From Desulfobacteraceae bacterium (lineage in GTDB: Bacteria > Desulfobacterota > Desulfobacteria > Desulfobacterales > Desulfosarcinaceae): a stretch of 64,000 bases of DNA. The position numbers were made by a program, and so were the translations under genes. The notes under the pieces were generated by a model. It was not told the DNA's origin, did not search any database, and saw only the letters and a list, made by a program, of their open reading frames with translations. Positions 47,842-57,002 of the stretch are shown here, one piece after another (position 1 is the first letter of the stretch; every line of letters begins with the position of its first letter). The DNA is taken from assembly GCA_013003715.1 (NCBI GenBank), contig JABDIN010000056.1, forward strand, positions 62,001-126,000. The letters run 5' to 3'.

Positions 47842-49254
47842 ATGACACCAACAGAAGTGTTAGCCCTGGCAAAAGAGAACAACTGTAAGGTTGTCGATTT
47901 TCGATTCATGGATTATCCCGGATTGTGGCAGCATTTTACCATACCCATCGGCGAGTTGGATGAGGCCAGTTTTGAGGACGGGTACGGATTTGACGGCTCC
48001 AGCATCCGGGGGTGGCAGCCTATCCACGCCAGTGATATGCTGGTCATTCCGGATCCGGTTACGGCCAAGATAGATCCTTTTTATGAGCACGCCACGCTGG
48101 TCCTCATCTGCAATATCGTGGATCCGGTTACCAGTGAGCCTTATTCCCGGGATCCGAGGTACATCGCCCAAAAAGCGGAAAATTATCTCAAAAGCACCGG
48201 TCTTGGCGATACCGCATATATCGGACCCGAGGCCGAGTTTTTCATTTTCGATGATATCAGATTCGAATCCTCCAGGCACCGGGCCTTCTATGAAATCGAC
48301 TCCGTGGAGGGTCATTGGAACACCGGTCGGGATGAAGGGCCAAACCTCGGCTACAAACCCAGGTACAAGGAGGGGTACTTCCCGGTGCCCCCCACGGACA
48401 AGTTCCAGAATATGCGAACCGAAATGCTGCTTACTCTGGAGAGCCTGGGCATCGAGATTGAAGCCCAGCACCATGAGGTGGCCACGGCCGGACAGTCTGA
48501 GATCGATATGCGTTTCAAGCCCCTCCTGCAAATGGCGGATCAGTTGATGTGGTTCAAATATGTCCTTAAAAATATAGCCTTCAAACACGGGCACACCGTC
48601 ACCTTTATGCCCAAACCCCTGTTCGAAGACAACGGCAGCGGCATGCACACGCATCTGAGCATCTGGCGGGACAAGGTGCCGCTTTTCGCCGGCGACAAGT
48701 ATGCAGGTGTCTCTCAGGAAGCCATGTATGCCATCGGCGGCATTCTCAGGCACTGCCAAGCCCTGTGCGCCTTCACCAACCCCACGACCAACTCTTATAA
48801 ACGGCTGGTCCCGGGTTTTGAAGCACCGGTGAACCTGGCTTATTCCAGCCAGAACCGGAGCGCGGCCATTCGTATCCCCATGTATTCGGCATCGCCAAAG
48901 GCTAAACGCATTGAATTCCGTACACCGGATCCGTCGTGCAACGGCTACCTGGCCTTCTCCGCCTTGTTGATGGCGGCCCTTGACGGGATTGAAAACAAGA
49001 TGGACCCGGGGGATCCTCTGGATAAGGACATTTACGGACTGCCGCCTGAGGAATTGGCTGAAATCCCATCGGCTCCCGGGTCTCTGGATGAAGCCCTTGC
49101 CGCCCTGGACGCCGACAGGGAATTTCTCATGAAAGGGGACGTGTTTACCCCGGACGCCATCGATATGTGGATCGAGTACAAGACCAAAAATGAAATCAAT
49201 CCGATGCGATTAAGGCCGCATCCTCACGAATTCTTGTTGTATTATGATATTTGA
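47842..49254 (+). CDS. glnA: Glutamine synthetase type I
   Basis: A 470-residue GSI. Motifs: [20 protein letters not shown], the ATP/Glu region [27 protein letters not shown] and the adenylylation loop with Tyr398 in [11 protein letters not shown], so GlnE-type control is possible. It makes glutamine from glutamate, ammonia and ATP. AAAGGAGATGAG precedes ATG. It follows glnB by 72 bases. Confidence 0.97.
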   Translation: MTPTEVLALAKENNCKVVDFRFMDYPGLWQHFTIPIGELDEASFEDGYGFDGSSIRGWQPIHASDMLVIPDPVTAKIDPFYEHATLVLICNIVDPVTSEPYSRDPRYIAQKAENYLKSTGLGDTAYIGPEAEFFIFDDIRFESSRHRAFYEIDSVEGHWNTGRDEGPNLGYKPRYKEGYFPVPPTDKFQNMRTEMLLTLESLGIEIEAQHHEVATAGQSEIDMRFKPLLQMADQLMWFKYVLKNIAFKHGHTVTFMPKPLFEDNGSGMHTHLSIWRDKVPLFAGDKYAGVSQEAMYAIGGILRHCQALCAFTNPTTNSYKRLVPGFEAPVNLAYSSQNRSAAIRIPMYSASPKAKRIEFRTPDPSCNGYLAFSALLMAALDGIENKMDPGDPLDKDIYGLPPEELAEIPSAPGSLDEALAALDADREFLMKGDVFTPDAIDMWIEYKTKNEINPMRLRPHPHEFLLYYDI

Positions 49255-49401
49255 GACCGGCGGCACTCCGCCATTCGGCATTATTAAATTTTGCATTTGA
49301 AATAATGGCTTCACCGTGCATCCACCTGCGGACGGAATGCAAACGGCTATCATGCCGTGCCGGGCAGATGTGCAAGCGGCCTGTGCGGGAGAAAAAATGG
49401 C

Positions 49402-49431
49402 TTGACAGGATCGCGGTGACATGGGTAGTGT
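49402..49431 (+). promoter_or_regulatory. Promoter of the aro-tyr operon
   Basis: TTGACA at 49402-49407 and TAGTGT at 49426-49431 with an 18-base spacer. The -35 is perfect and the -10 weak. Transcription from about 49438 gives a leader of roughly 260 bases. Confidence 0.55.
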
Positions 49432-49474
49432 TTTATCCAACTTTAATCTTCAAACGGTGAGCGGCGTACGTAAA

Positions 49475-49540
49475 ATGAAGTTTGCAGGCAGACGATATTT
49501 TTATTGTTTTTATTATTGTTACCGGAGAGGACTGCCTTAA
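49475..49540 (+). CDS. Tyr/Phe-rich attenuation leader peptide
   Basis: ATG at 49475, stop TAA at 49538-49540, 21 residues. The core YFYCFYYCY (residues 8-16) has five Tyr and two Phe in nine codons; a further Phe is at position 3. The stop lies 31 bases before the terminator stem. A frame like this in front of a chorismate/tyrosine operon that also encodes tyrosyl-tRNA synthetase is what ribosome-mediated attenuation by charged tRNA-Tyr and tRNA-Phe would need. The ribosome site is poor (CGGTGAG, about 13 bases away). Confidence 0.72.
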   Translation: MKFAGRRYFYCFYYCYRRGLP

Positions 49541-49571
49541 GGTACGCTAAACCCAGATTACAAATAGCGAC

Positions 49572-49608
49572 AAAGCCGTGGGCGGACAACAAATCGCCCA
49601 CGGCTTTT
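49572..49608 (+). terminator. Attenuator-type intrinsic terminator before aroQE
   Basis: A 13-pair stem AAAGCCGTGGGCG / CGCCCACGGCTTT with a 10-base loop and a short T-run (TTTTCTGTTT). It lies after the leader peptide and 94 bases before the first structural gene. A competing antiterminator pairing was not convincingly found by eye. Confidence 0.8.
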
Positions 49609-49701
49609 CTGTTTGAGGGCCGTGGGATTGTCAGCATTTTTTCATTGGCCGTGCGGTGTTAACAGCAACCCGGAATTATTGCAGGAACAAGACAAATTTG
49701 T

Positions 49702-50901
49702 ATGAACGAAAATTCCCATGGAAAAAAGGCCGGGATGGCCGCGCAACTGCCGAAAATAGAGGGGCTCCGCGCCGCCATCGATGATATCGATGAACGTATC
49801 GTGGACCTGGTGAATCAACGGTTGACCTTTGCGACGCGTATTGGGCGGGAAAAACGGCAGCATGGGCGGCATGTGGTCGATTGCAACAGGGAGAGCGAAA
49901 TCCTGGAACGGTTGGCCGCCCGAAATACCGGCCCCCTGGACACCACCAGCCTTCACCGCCTGTTTACTGAAATTATCTCGGCTTCACGTCACCTGCAGCA
50001 GCGTGCCCATCATGCGGACCCGTCGGCGGCAGCGGGGATGGATGATTCATGTGCGGCCGGAAACAAGGTGGTTGACACGAACACAAGTGTCTATGCCGTT
50101 TTCGGACACCCGGTTGCCCACAGCCGAGGACCGGCCATGCACAATGGTGCTTTTACCGCCACAGGATACAACGGGGTTTACCTGGCCTTTGATGTGGCGG
50201 ACATCACCGATGTGGTTCAGGCCGTCAGGCGGTTGGGGATGCAGGGGGCCAGCATCACCATCCCGCATAAGGAAACCATCATACCGCACCTGGACGATGT
50301 GGATGCCCTGGCCGGTAAAATCGGGGCGGTGAATACCATCATCAACCGGGACGGACGGCTCACCGGTTATAACACCGATGGCCTTGGCGCCGTTAAGGCC
50401 CTGTCCGGAATGACCGCCATAAAAGACAAGTCCATTGCCATCGTCGGCGCCGGTGGTGCCGCACGGGCGGTTGGCTTCAGTCTTCGTGACGAAGGTGCCC
50501 GATTGATGGTTGTCAATCGCAGCCGGGAGAACGGCGAACGATTGGCTGCTGATCTCCAGGCCGATTATCTGCCTCTCGGCAGCATATCCCGGTTTCAAGG
50601 CGATATTCTGATCAACACCACCCCTGTGGGGATGAGCCCCCACGTGGAATCCAGTCCTGTGCCCGAAGCTGTTTTATCCGCCCCGATGATCGTCATGGAC
50701 ATTGTCTACAACCCCCTTCACACCCGGTTGCTGGATATGGCTGCAGCTAAGGGGTGCCGCGTTCTGGATGGTGTTTCCATGTTCGTGTACCAGGGGGCTG
50801 CTCAATTCGAACTCTGGACCGGCCGGCCCGCGCCTGTTGAATCGATGCGTACGACCGTGATACGCTCCCTTACCCGTAAGACCATTGGAAAAGCACCATG
50901 A
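49702..50901 (+). CDS. Bifunctional chorismate mutase (AroQ) - shikimate dehydrogenase (AroE)
   Basis: A 399-residue fusion. Residues 18-100 form an AroQ-type chorismate mutase helix bundle (LRAAIDDIDERIVDLVNQRL, IGREKR, RESEILERL, LHRLFTEIISASRHLQ). Residues 125-395 are AroE: VFGHPVAHSRGPAMHNGAF, SITIPHKETI, GAVNTII, NTDGLGAVKAL and IVGAGGAARAVGF. It thus carries the shikimate-forming step and the entry to prephenate in one chain. It overlaps aroA by 4 bases and heads the operon. Confidence 0.95.
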   Translation: MNENSHGKKAGMAAQLPKIEGLRAAIDDIDERIVDLVNQRLTFATRIGREKRQHGRHVVDCNRESEILERLAARNTGPLDTTSLHRLFTEIISASRHLQQRAHHADPSAAAGMDDSCAAGNKVVDTNTSVYAVFGHPVAHSRGPAMHNGAFTATGYNGVYLAFDVADITDVVQAVRRLGMQGASITIPHKETIIPHLDDVDALAGKIGAVNTIINRDGRLTGYNTDGLGAVKALSGMTAIKDKSIAIVGAGGAARAVGFSLRDEGARLMVVNRSRENGERLAADLQADYLPLGSISRFQGDILINTTPVGMSPHVESSPVPEAVLSAPMIVMDIVYNPLHTRLLDMAAAKGCRVLDGVSMFVYQGAAQFELWTGRPAPVESMRTTVIRSLTRKTIGKAP

Positions 50902-52157
50902 TTGAACTCACCCCCGGAAAAATCAGGAATACATCCGTCGGCGTCCCCGGTTCGAAAAGTTATACGCACCGCACCATCATTGGTGCCGCTTTATCCGACG
51001 GCATCTGCAGGATTGAAAATCCATTGGACAGCGATGACACACGGTTGACCCTTTCCGCTTTGGGGAAAATGGGGGCCGGCATAGACATACAGAAAAACAA
51101 TCTGGTCATCCAGGGATTGAACGGCCGGTTGCAACCCTGTACCGACGTGATCTACCTGGGCAATTCCGGCACCTCCATGCGCCTTCTGACAGGTGTCTCC
51201 ATACTCGGAACCGGAAGATACCGGTTCTCGGGTACGGACCGCATGCACGAACGGCCGGTGGGCGCGCTTCTGGACAGCCTTAACCAAATGGGAATTTCAG
51301 CCCGGTCGACCGGTGACAATGGCTGCCCGCCGGTGGAGATCACGGCAGGAGAACCGAAAAGCCTCAAGGTGTCCATGGATTGCAGCACCAGCAGCCAGTA
51401 TCTCTCTTCCCTGCTGCTGGCGGCGCCCTGCACCTCGACCGGACTGGAGATCACCGTGGACAAGGGGCCGGTATCCAAACCATATATTGACATGACCCTC
51501 CGGATTTTGAACCAGTTCGGCGTCGAGGCTGCCCGTGACGGGTATACCCGGTACAAAATCGCCGGCGGACAGACCTATCGGGCGGGCACCTATCGCGTGG
51601 AATCCGATTGTTCCCAGGCCGGGTATTTCTGGGCGGCGGCGGCGGTTTCCGGTGCACGCATACAAGTGGCGGACACTCGAATGGATACGGTTCAGGGTGA
51701 TGTCGGCCTGGTGAACGTATTTGAGCGTATGGGATGCCGTGTTGCGCATGAATCCGGCGGCATTGCCGTTACCGGCGGCCGGTTGAACGGTGTCACGGTC
51801 GATATGGGGGATATGCCGGATATGGTACCCACCCTGGCAGTGGTGGCGGCTTTTGCCGACGGCCGGACCGTGATCCGGAACGTATCGCATTTGAAAGTCA
51901 AAGAGTGTGACCGGCTTGGCAGTGTTGTACGGGAATTGGGGAAAATGGGTATTTCCGCCGTATCCGGAGAAAATGATCTGATCATCGATGGCGGCAGGCC
52001 CCACGGTGCCCTCATCGAAACCTACGAAGACCACCGTATGGCCATGAGTTTTGCCGTGGCCGGCCTTATGGTTCCCGGTGTGAAAATCAAGGATGAAACC
52101 TGCGTTGAGAAATCATTCCCCGATTTCTGGAACGTACTGGAGCAACTCCATGATTGA
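50898..52157 (+). CDS. aroA: 3-phosphoshikimate 1-carboxyvinyltransferase (EPSP synthase)
   Basis: A 419-residue EPSPS. N-terminal GVPGSKSYTHRTIIGAAL, central LGNSGTSMRLLTG, DCSTSSQYLSSLLLAAP, and C-terminal VKECDRLGSVVRELGKMG and EDHRMAMSFAVAGL are all present. It joins shikimate-3-phosphate to PEP. ATG overlaps the preceding stop; the shikimate kinase ATG overlaps its end by 8 bases. Confidence 0.95.
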   Translation: MIELTPGKIRNTSVGVPGSKSYTHRTIIGAALSDGICRIENPLDSDDTRLTLSALGKMGAGIDIQKNNLVIQGLNGRLQPCTDVIYLGNSGTSMRLLTGVSILGTGRYRFSGTDRMHERPVGALLDSLNQMGISARSTGDNGCPPVEITAGEPKSLKVSMDCSTSSQYLSSLLLAAPCTSTGLEITVDKGPVSKPYIDMTLRILNQFGVEAARDGYTRYKIAGGQTYRAGTYRVESDCSQAGYFWAAAAVSGARIQVADTRMDTVQGDVGLVNVFERMGCRVAHESGGIAVTGGRLNGVTVDMGDMPDMVPTLAVVAAFADGRTVIRNVSHLKVKECDRLGSVVRELGKMGISAVSGENDLIIDGGRPHGALIETYEDHRMAMSFAVAGLMVPGVKIKDETCVEKSFPDFWNVLEQLHD

Positions 52158-52713
52158 GAGCGATACGGTTGGCGGTGAACCCATGGGAGATTCCAACATC
52201 TACCTTATCGGTTACCGGTGCACCGGCAAGACCAGCCTGGGAAAGGCACTGGCCAAAAAACTCGGGAGAGCCTTTCTGGACACGGATGACCGGATCGTGG
52301 CGGAAGAAGGGGTTTCAATAACCGAAATGGTACGACGGCATGGATGGCCGTATTTCAGAAACAAGGAACGAGTGGTCGTCGGCCGGGTGGCGGACATGGA
52401 TTATAGGGTGGTGGCCACCGGCGGCGGTGTGGTATTGGACCATATCAACACCGCTGCCATGAAAGCCAGCGGCAGGGTGATATGGCTGCAGGCGCAACCG
52501 GAAACCATTGTAAAAAGGATCCGTGCGGACCGGCGGTCCGGTGATCATCGCCCGGCCCTGACCGGCAATGACCTTGAAACAGAAGTCCTACGGACGTTGG
52601 ACGAACGGCGGGCATTGTACGCCGCAGCCATGGATTTGACCATTCATACGGATGTGTTCAACATCCGTCAATTGTGCGATGAAATAATCAAACTAATGAG
52701 GAAAAGAGCCTGA
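52150..52713 (+). CDS. aroK: Shikimate kinase
   Basis: A 187-residue kinase: [22 protein letters not shown] contains Walker A (GYRCTGKT), followed by [31 protein letters not shown] and [15 protein letters not shown] 52150 overlaps the aroA end; an internal ATG at 52183 is also possible. Its stop shares one base with the aroC start (TGATG). Confidence 0.94.
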   Translation: MIESDTVGGEPMGDSNIYLIGYRCTGKTSLGKALAKKLGRAFLDTDDRIVAEEGVSITEMVRRHGWPYFRNKERVVVGRVADMDYRVVATGGGVVLDHINTAAMKASGRVIWLQAQPETIVKRIRADRRSGDHRPALTGNDLETEVLRTLDERRALYAAAMDLTIHTDVFNIRQLCDEIIKLMRKRA

Positions 52714-53792
52714 TGTCCAGTACCTTCGGAACATTGTTTCGTGTGACGACTTTCGGCGAATCCCATGGTAAAGGTGTCGGCGCCGTGGTGGACGGATGCC
52801 CGCCGGATATGGAATTAACCGAATCCGACATCCAGGTTCAACTGGATCGCCGTCGGCCGGGGCAAAGCCGTCTCTCCACCGACCGCAGCGAAGCGGACCG
52901 GGTGACAATCTTGTCGGGGGTTGAGCATCATCGAACCCTTGGCACGCCCATCGGCCTGATGGTGCGCAATAAAGATCAGCGCCCCGGCGATTATGCCGGT
53001 TTCGACCCCATTCCCCGCCCCTCCCATGCGGACTATACCTATCAGATGAAATATGGTATCCGGGCCCGAAGCGGGGGCGGGCGGTCCAGCGCCCGTGAGA
53101 CCATCGGCCGGGTGGTGGCTGGTGCCATCGCCGAAAAATTTCTGGCGCAGGTATACGGGGTGGAGATTGTGGCCTGGGTGAGCGCGGTTGAGCACATCGA
53201 GGCGCCGGATGTTGACATGCACACCATAACGCGCGCTGCCATCGACGCCACACCTGTTCGCTGTCCGGACAGGGACACCGCCGCAAAAATGACAGCAGCC
53301 ATCCATGGGGCCAGGGACGACAAGGACTCCATGGGGGGGATCATTACCTGCGTGTGCCGGAATGTGCCTGCGGGATGGGGGGAGCCTGTTTTCGACAAGG
53401 CGGAAGCCAAACTGGCCCAGGCCATGTTATCCGTTCCGGCAACCAAGGGATTTGAGATCGGCTCCGGTTTCAGCGGGACAAGACTGCGCGGTTCGCAACA
53501 CAACGACCCGTTTGTCAAAAAAGATAAAAGACTGGGCACCAGCAGTAATTTAAGCGGGGGTATTCAGGGCGGCATCACCAATGGCGAACCGATCTATTTC
53601 AGGGTTGCCTTCAAACCGCCGGCCACCATCGGCAAAGCCCAGCAAACCGTTGATTTTGATGGAAATGACGTCATCTTGGAGGCCAGGGGCCGGCACGACC
53701 CCTGCGTGGTACCCCGTGCCGTTCCAATCGTGGAAACCATGGCTGCACTGGTGTTGGGGGATCTGGCCCTGCGCCAGCGGACAAGAATCTGA
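52713..53792 (+). CDS. aroC: Chorismate synthase
   Basis: A 359-residue Aro[74 protein letters not shown] and [15 protein letters not shown] are the family signatures. It removes phosphate from EPSP with reduced FMN. It continues without a gap from aroK and completes the shikimate half of the operon. Confidence 0.96.
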   Translation: MSSTFGTLFRVTTFGESHGKGVGAVVDGCPPDMELTESDIQVQLDRRRPGQSRLSTDRSEADRVTILSGVEHHRTLGTPIGLMVRNKDQRPGDYAGFDPIPRPSHADYTYQMKYGIRARSGGGRSSARETIGRVVAGAIAEKFLAQVYGVEIVAWVSAVEHIEAPDVDMHTITRAAIDATPVRCPDRDTAAKMTAAIHGARDDKDSMGGIITCVCRNVPAGWGEPVFDKAEAKLAQAMLSVPATKGFEIGSGFSGTRLRGSQHNDPFVKKDKRLGTSSNLSGGIQGGITNGEPIYFRVAFKPPATIGKAQQTVDFDGNDVILEARGRHDPCVVPRAVPIVETMAALVLGDLALRQRTRI

Positions 53793-53817
53793 TCGTATAT
53801 AATTCAAAGGAGAAAAT

Positions 53818-55131
53818 GTGAATACTGAGGAGAAAAGGGAAAACCCCACAGCTGAAAAACCCAAGACGCAATTCGCTGTTCCGGTGGACGAGCAACTGCA
53901 GATTCTCATGCGTGCGACCCGATTCGCCGACGAAAGTGATGACTGGCTGGGCACAGCCGGGAAAGAGGGTGTGCTTCGCGGTCAGATGGCCGCCGAACTG
54001 CGCAAAAAACTGGCATCCGGCCGCCCGCTGAGAGTCTATTTGGGGGTTGATCCCACCGGCACGGATCTTCATGTCGGGCATTTCGTTCCCCTGCAGAAGT
54101 TAAAAAAGTTCCAGGACCTGGGGCACCAGGTGATTTTTCTGATCGGCGACTATACGGCCATGATAGGAGATCCCAGCGGCCAGTCCGGCGAACGGAAGCG
54201 GTTCACCCACGACGAGGTGATGGGTATGGCCGAAACCTATATGGATCAGGCATTTCGTATCCTCGACCCTGATAAAACAGAATTACGGTATAATGGCGAA
54301 TGGCTCGCCAAACTCTCATTTTCAGATATCCTTGAGCTGGCCGCCATTTTTCCATTAAAACAGATTATTTCACGCCGGGATTTTCAGGACCGTATGGCCC
54401 GGGGTGAATCCCTGAGGTTTCACGAATCCCTGTACGCCCTGATGCAGGGCTACGACGCATACATGCTCAATTGTGATGTTCAGGTCGGTGGCTATGATCA
54501 GCATTTCAACATGCTGGCCGGCCGGTCGATCCAGGAGCACTTCGGTGCCGCTCCTCATGTCATGGTGACCAATCCGCTCATCATCGGTACGGATGGCCGA
54601 AAAATGTCGAAAAGCTATGGCAATACCATCAGTATCAACGATGAACCCTTTGACATGTACGGCAAGGGGATGCGCATCGCCGACGAACACGTTGTGGAGT
54701 ACCTGGAATTAACCAGTTCACTGAGCGGCGGGGAAATCGATGGCTTGGACGCGGAATTGGCATCGGGCGCAAATCCCATGACCGTTAAAAAGCGCCTGGC
54801 CTTCAACCTGGTGGAACAATACCACGGCAAGGATGCGGCTGAACAGGCGGCCGGTGAATTCAAGCAGGTTGTCCAGGACAAGACCGTACCGGATGAAGTG
54901 CCTGAACTCGAAGTCTCCGCTGAACTCGCCGCCGGCTCATGGGTGGACCTGTGTGCGGCGCTCGGCATTTCCAAATCCAAAGGGGAAATCCGCCGGTTGA
55001 TGAAACAAGGTGGTTTTTATGTCCGGCAGGAGCCGGTGAAAGATACCGAGGCCCTGGCGCAGATTCCGGATGAGGGCGTGCTGATCCGGCTGGGGAAAAG
55101 ACGCTACTACCAATTGGTGATGCGGCCATGA
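53818..55131 (+). CDS. tyrS: Tyrosyl-tRNA synthetase
   Basis: A 437-residue class-I synthetase: HIGH-type motif DPTGTDLHVGHFVPL, YDQHFNMLAGR, KMSKSYGN and a C-terminal S4-like domain (SKSKGEIRRLMKQGGFYV). GTG start at 53818 with AAAGGAG upstream. It charges tRNA-Tyr. Its position inside the tyrosine biosynthesis operon links charging and supply, and matches the Tyr-rich leader peptide upstream. The aminotransferase start overlaps its stop. Confidence 0.95.
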   Translation: MNTEEKRENPTAEKPKTQFAVPVDEQLQILMRATRFADESDDWLGTAGKEGVLRGQMAAELRKKLASGRPLRVYLGVDPTGTDLHVGHFVPLQKLKKFQDLGHQVIFLIGDYTAMIGDPSGQSGERKRFTHDEVMGMAETYMDQAFRILDPDKTELRYNGEWLAKLSFSDILELAAIFPLKQIISRRDFQDRMARGESLRFHESLYALMQGYDAYMLNCDVQVGGYDQHFNMLAGRSIQEHFGAAPHVMVTNPLIIGTDGRKMSKSYGNTISINDEPFDMYGKGMRIADEHVVEYLELTSSLSGGEIDGLDAELASGANPMTVKKRLAFNLVEQYHGKDAAEQAAGEFKQVVQDKTVPDEVPELEVSAELAAGSWVDLCAALGISKSKGEIRRLMKQGGFYVRQEPVKDTEALAQIPDEGVLIRLGKRRYYQLVMRP

Positions 55132-56258
55132 GATTGTCGCGTCGAATACGGTCCATCGAAGCCTCAGGAACGTCCACTCTGTTCGATGCCGTTGAGAAAA
55201 GGAGACGTTCGGGGCAGCCGGTGATCAACCTGGCCATCGGTGAACCGGATTTTTTTCCTGCCGCCGGTATTATCGATGCCACCACGGCCGCCCTGGCCAA
55301 TGGTCAAACGCGGTATACGAATACCAGCGGACTTGAGGAACTCAGGAATCGTCTCGGAGACAAACCGGATGGGTACTCGCCTGAGAATATCATCATTACC
55401 AATGGCGCCAAGCAGGGGTTGTATGGTGCCTTCCAGGTGTTGCTGGACCCCGGAGACGAGGTGATACTGCCGAGTCCCCACTGGGTGAGTTTCGGTCATC
55501 AGATTCGTCTGGCCGGCGGGACACCGGTGGTGGTGCCCACCGTGCGGCATCAATTGGATGTGCCAGCCATCGAAGCGGCGTTGACGGCAAGTACCCGGGC
55601 GATACTCATCAATTCTCCGAACAACCCCACCGGGGCGGTTTACCCGAAGTCGGCCCTTGATCAGGTTGCCGGTTTGGCCGAAACGCATGACCTGACAATC
55701 GTTTCCGATGAGACCTACGATACCTTCGTTTATAATGGCACGAAAGGCGACCCCTGTCCGTGGCCCGACGAGATCCGACACCGGCTCATCCGCATCCGCA
55801 GTTTTTCCAAACAATTTTCCATGACCGGTTTTCGCGTGGGCTGTGCCATCGGCCCGGATAGTGTCATCTCCGCCATGGGCCGTCTGCAGGGTCATGTCAC
55901 GGGCAATGTGTGCACCTTTGCGCAACATGGGGCTTTGGCTGCATTGTCTCTCGACCCGGATGAACATGATGAGCATTGCCTTGACCTGATGAGAAAAAGA
56001 GATCTCGCCCATCAATGGGCGGATGATATCTTCTCCTGCATAAAGCCCGAGGGCGCCTTTTATCTCTTCCCGGATGTCCGGCAACACCTGGCGCCGGGAC
56101 AAACTTCGGCTGATTTCGCCGCCTGGTTATTGGAACGGGCCGGTGTCGCCGTCGTTCCGGGGGAAGACTTCGGTGCAAGCGGTTATATCCGTATCTGCTT
56201 TGCCGTACCTGAGAACATACTGACCGACGGATTAAAAAGGATTAAAGAGGTGCTATGA
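55128..56258 (+). CDS. Class I aminotransferase (aspartate/aromatic or prephenate type)
   Basis: A 376-residue fold-type-I PLP enzyme: INLAIGEPDFFPAAGI, GAKQGLYGAFQVLLDPGDEV, NSPNNPTGAVY, SDETYDTFVYNG and the PLP lysine in RSFSKQFSMTGFRVG. In this operon it probably performs the last tyrosine step (4-hydroxyphenylpyruvate) or transamination of prephenate to arogenate; sequence alone does not decide. ATG overlaps tyrS and tyrA follows by overlap. Confidence 0.9.
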   Translation: MRLSRRIRSIEASGTSTLFDAVEKRRRSGQPVINLAIGEPDFFPAAGIIDATTAALANGQTRYTNTSGLEELRNRLGDKPDGYSPENIIITNGAKQGLYGAFQVLLDPGDEVILPSPHWVSFGHQIRLAGGTPVVVPTVRHQLDVPAIEAALTASTRAILINSPNNPTGAVYPKSALDQVAGLAETHDLTIVSDETYDTFVYNGTKGDPCPWPDEIRHRLIRIRSFSKQFSMTGFRVGCAIGPDSVISAMGRLQGHVTGNVCTFAQHGALAALSLDPDEHDEHCLDLMRKRDLAHQWADDIFSCIKPEGAFYLFPDVRQHLAPGQTSADFAAWLLERAGVAVVPGEDFGASGYIRICFAVPENILTDGLKRIKEVL

Positions 56259-56977
56259 TCGGTATAATCGGATTTGGGCGGTTTGGCCGGCTTGCCGCCC
56301 AATACCTGGCCCGGGATGTCAATGTGCTGGTGTTCGCCAGATCCGGAAAGCGGGTAGAGATTGAAGCCGTTGGCGCCGGGGCCGCAAGTTTTGAAGAGGT
56401 GTGCGCCCAGCCGACGATACTGCTCTGTGTGCCGATTTCAACCATAGAGAAGACGCTTCGGGAGATCTCCCCCCACCTAAACCGGAACTCTCTTGTGGTG
56501 GATGTGTGTTCCGTGAAGGAGCTGCCGGTCCAATGGATGGAAAGACATCTGCCCGGAGAAGTCTCCTATCTGCCCACGCATCCCATGTTCGGGCCCGACA
56601 GTGCCGATACATCCCTGGATGGCAGAAAGATCGTATTGTGCCGGGGCCGTGTGGATGCGATTCGCTATGAAAACATAAAGTCGTGGCTTGTGTCCAAGGG
56701 CCTGGTGATAATTGAAACCACGGCGGCCGAACATGACCGGAAAATCGCCGTCAGTCTCGGGCTCACCCATTTTATCGGCCGTGCGCTGGAGAAATTCGGC
56801 GCCGGACCGTTGGACATCGATACGGAAGGATACAAACGGCTCTTACACATCCTGGATGTGGTTCAGAACGACACCATTGAATTGTTCCGGGACATGCATA
56901 CCTACAACCCCCATGCCCGGGATGCCCGGGATCGTTTCGCTGACGCCATGTCGGAAGTGGACCGACTATTGAGATAG
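56255..56977 (+). CDS. tyrA: Prephenate/arogenate dehydrogenase, short form
   Basis: A 240-residue TyrA: N-terminal NAD(P) loop MIGIIGFGRFGRLAAQYLA, then LLCVPISTIEKTL, VDVCSVKELPVQWME and THPMFGPDS. It lacks both a chorismate mutase and an ACT domain; the mutase is supplied by the AroQ half of the operon's first gene. With no ACT domain, feedback may be weak, leaving transcriptional attenuation as a main control. It overlaps the aminotransferase stop and ends the operon. Confidence 0.93.
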   Translation: MIGIIGFGRFGRLAAQYLARDVNVLVFARSGKRVEIEAVGAGAASFEEVCAQPTILLCVPISTIEKTLREISPHLNRNSLVVDVCSVKELPVQWMERHLPGEVSYLPTHPMFGPDSADTSLDGRKIVLCRGRVDAIRYENIKSWLVSKGLVIIETTAAEHDRKIAVSLGLTHFIGRALEKFGAGPLDIDTEGYKRLLHILDVVQNDTIELFRDMHTYNPHARDARDRFADAMSEVDRLLR

Positions 56978-57002
56978 GGCTTCATTAAATCTTGCCCTGG
57001 AG

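Larger units (their letters stand above)
49255..49701. other. Leader/regulatory region of the aro-tyr operon
   Basis: The stretch 49255-49400 shows nothing clear. From 49402 onward it carries a promoter, a 21-codon leader frame rich in Tyr and Phe, a weak hairpin (TACC...AGG/CCT...GGTA, 49520-49544) and a strong terminator hairpin before aroQE. Arrangement and spacing fit amino-acid-codon attenuation. Confidence 0.7.
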
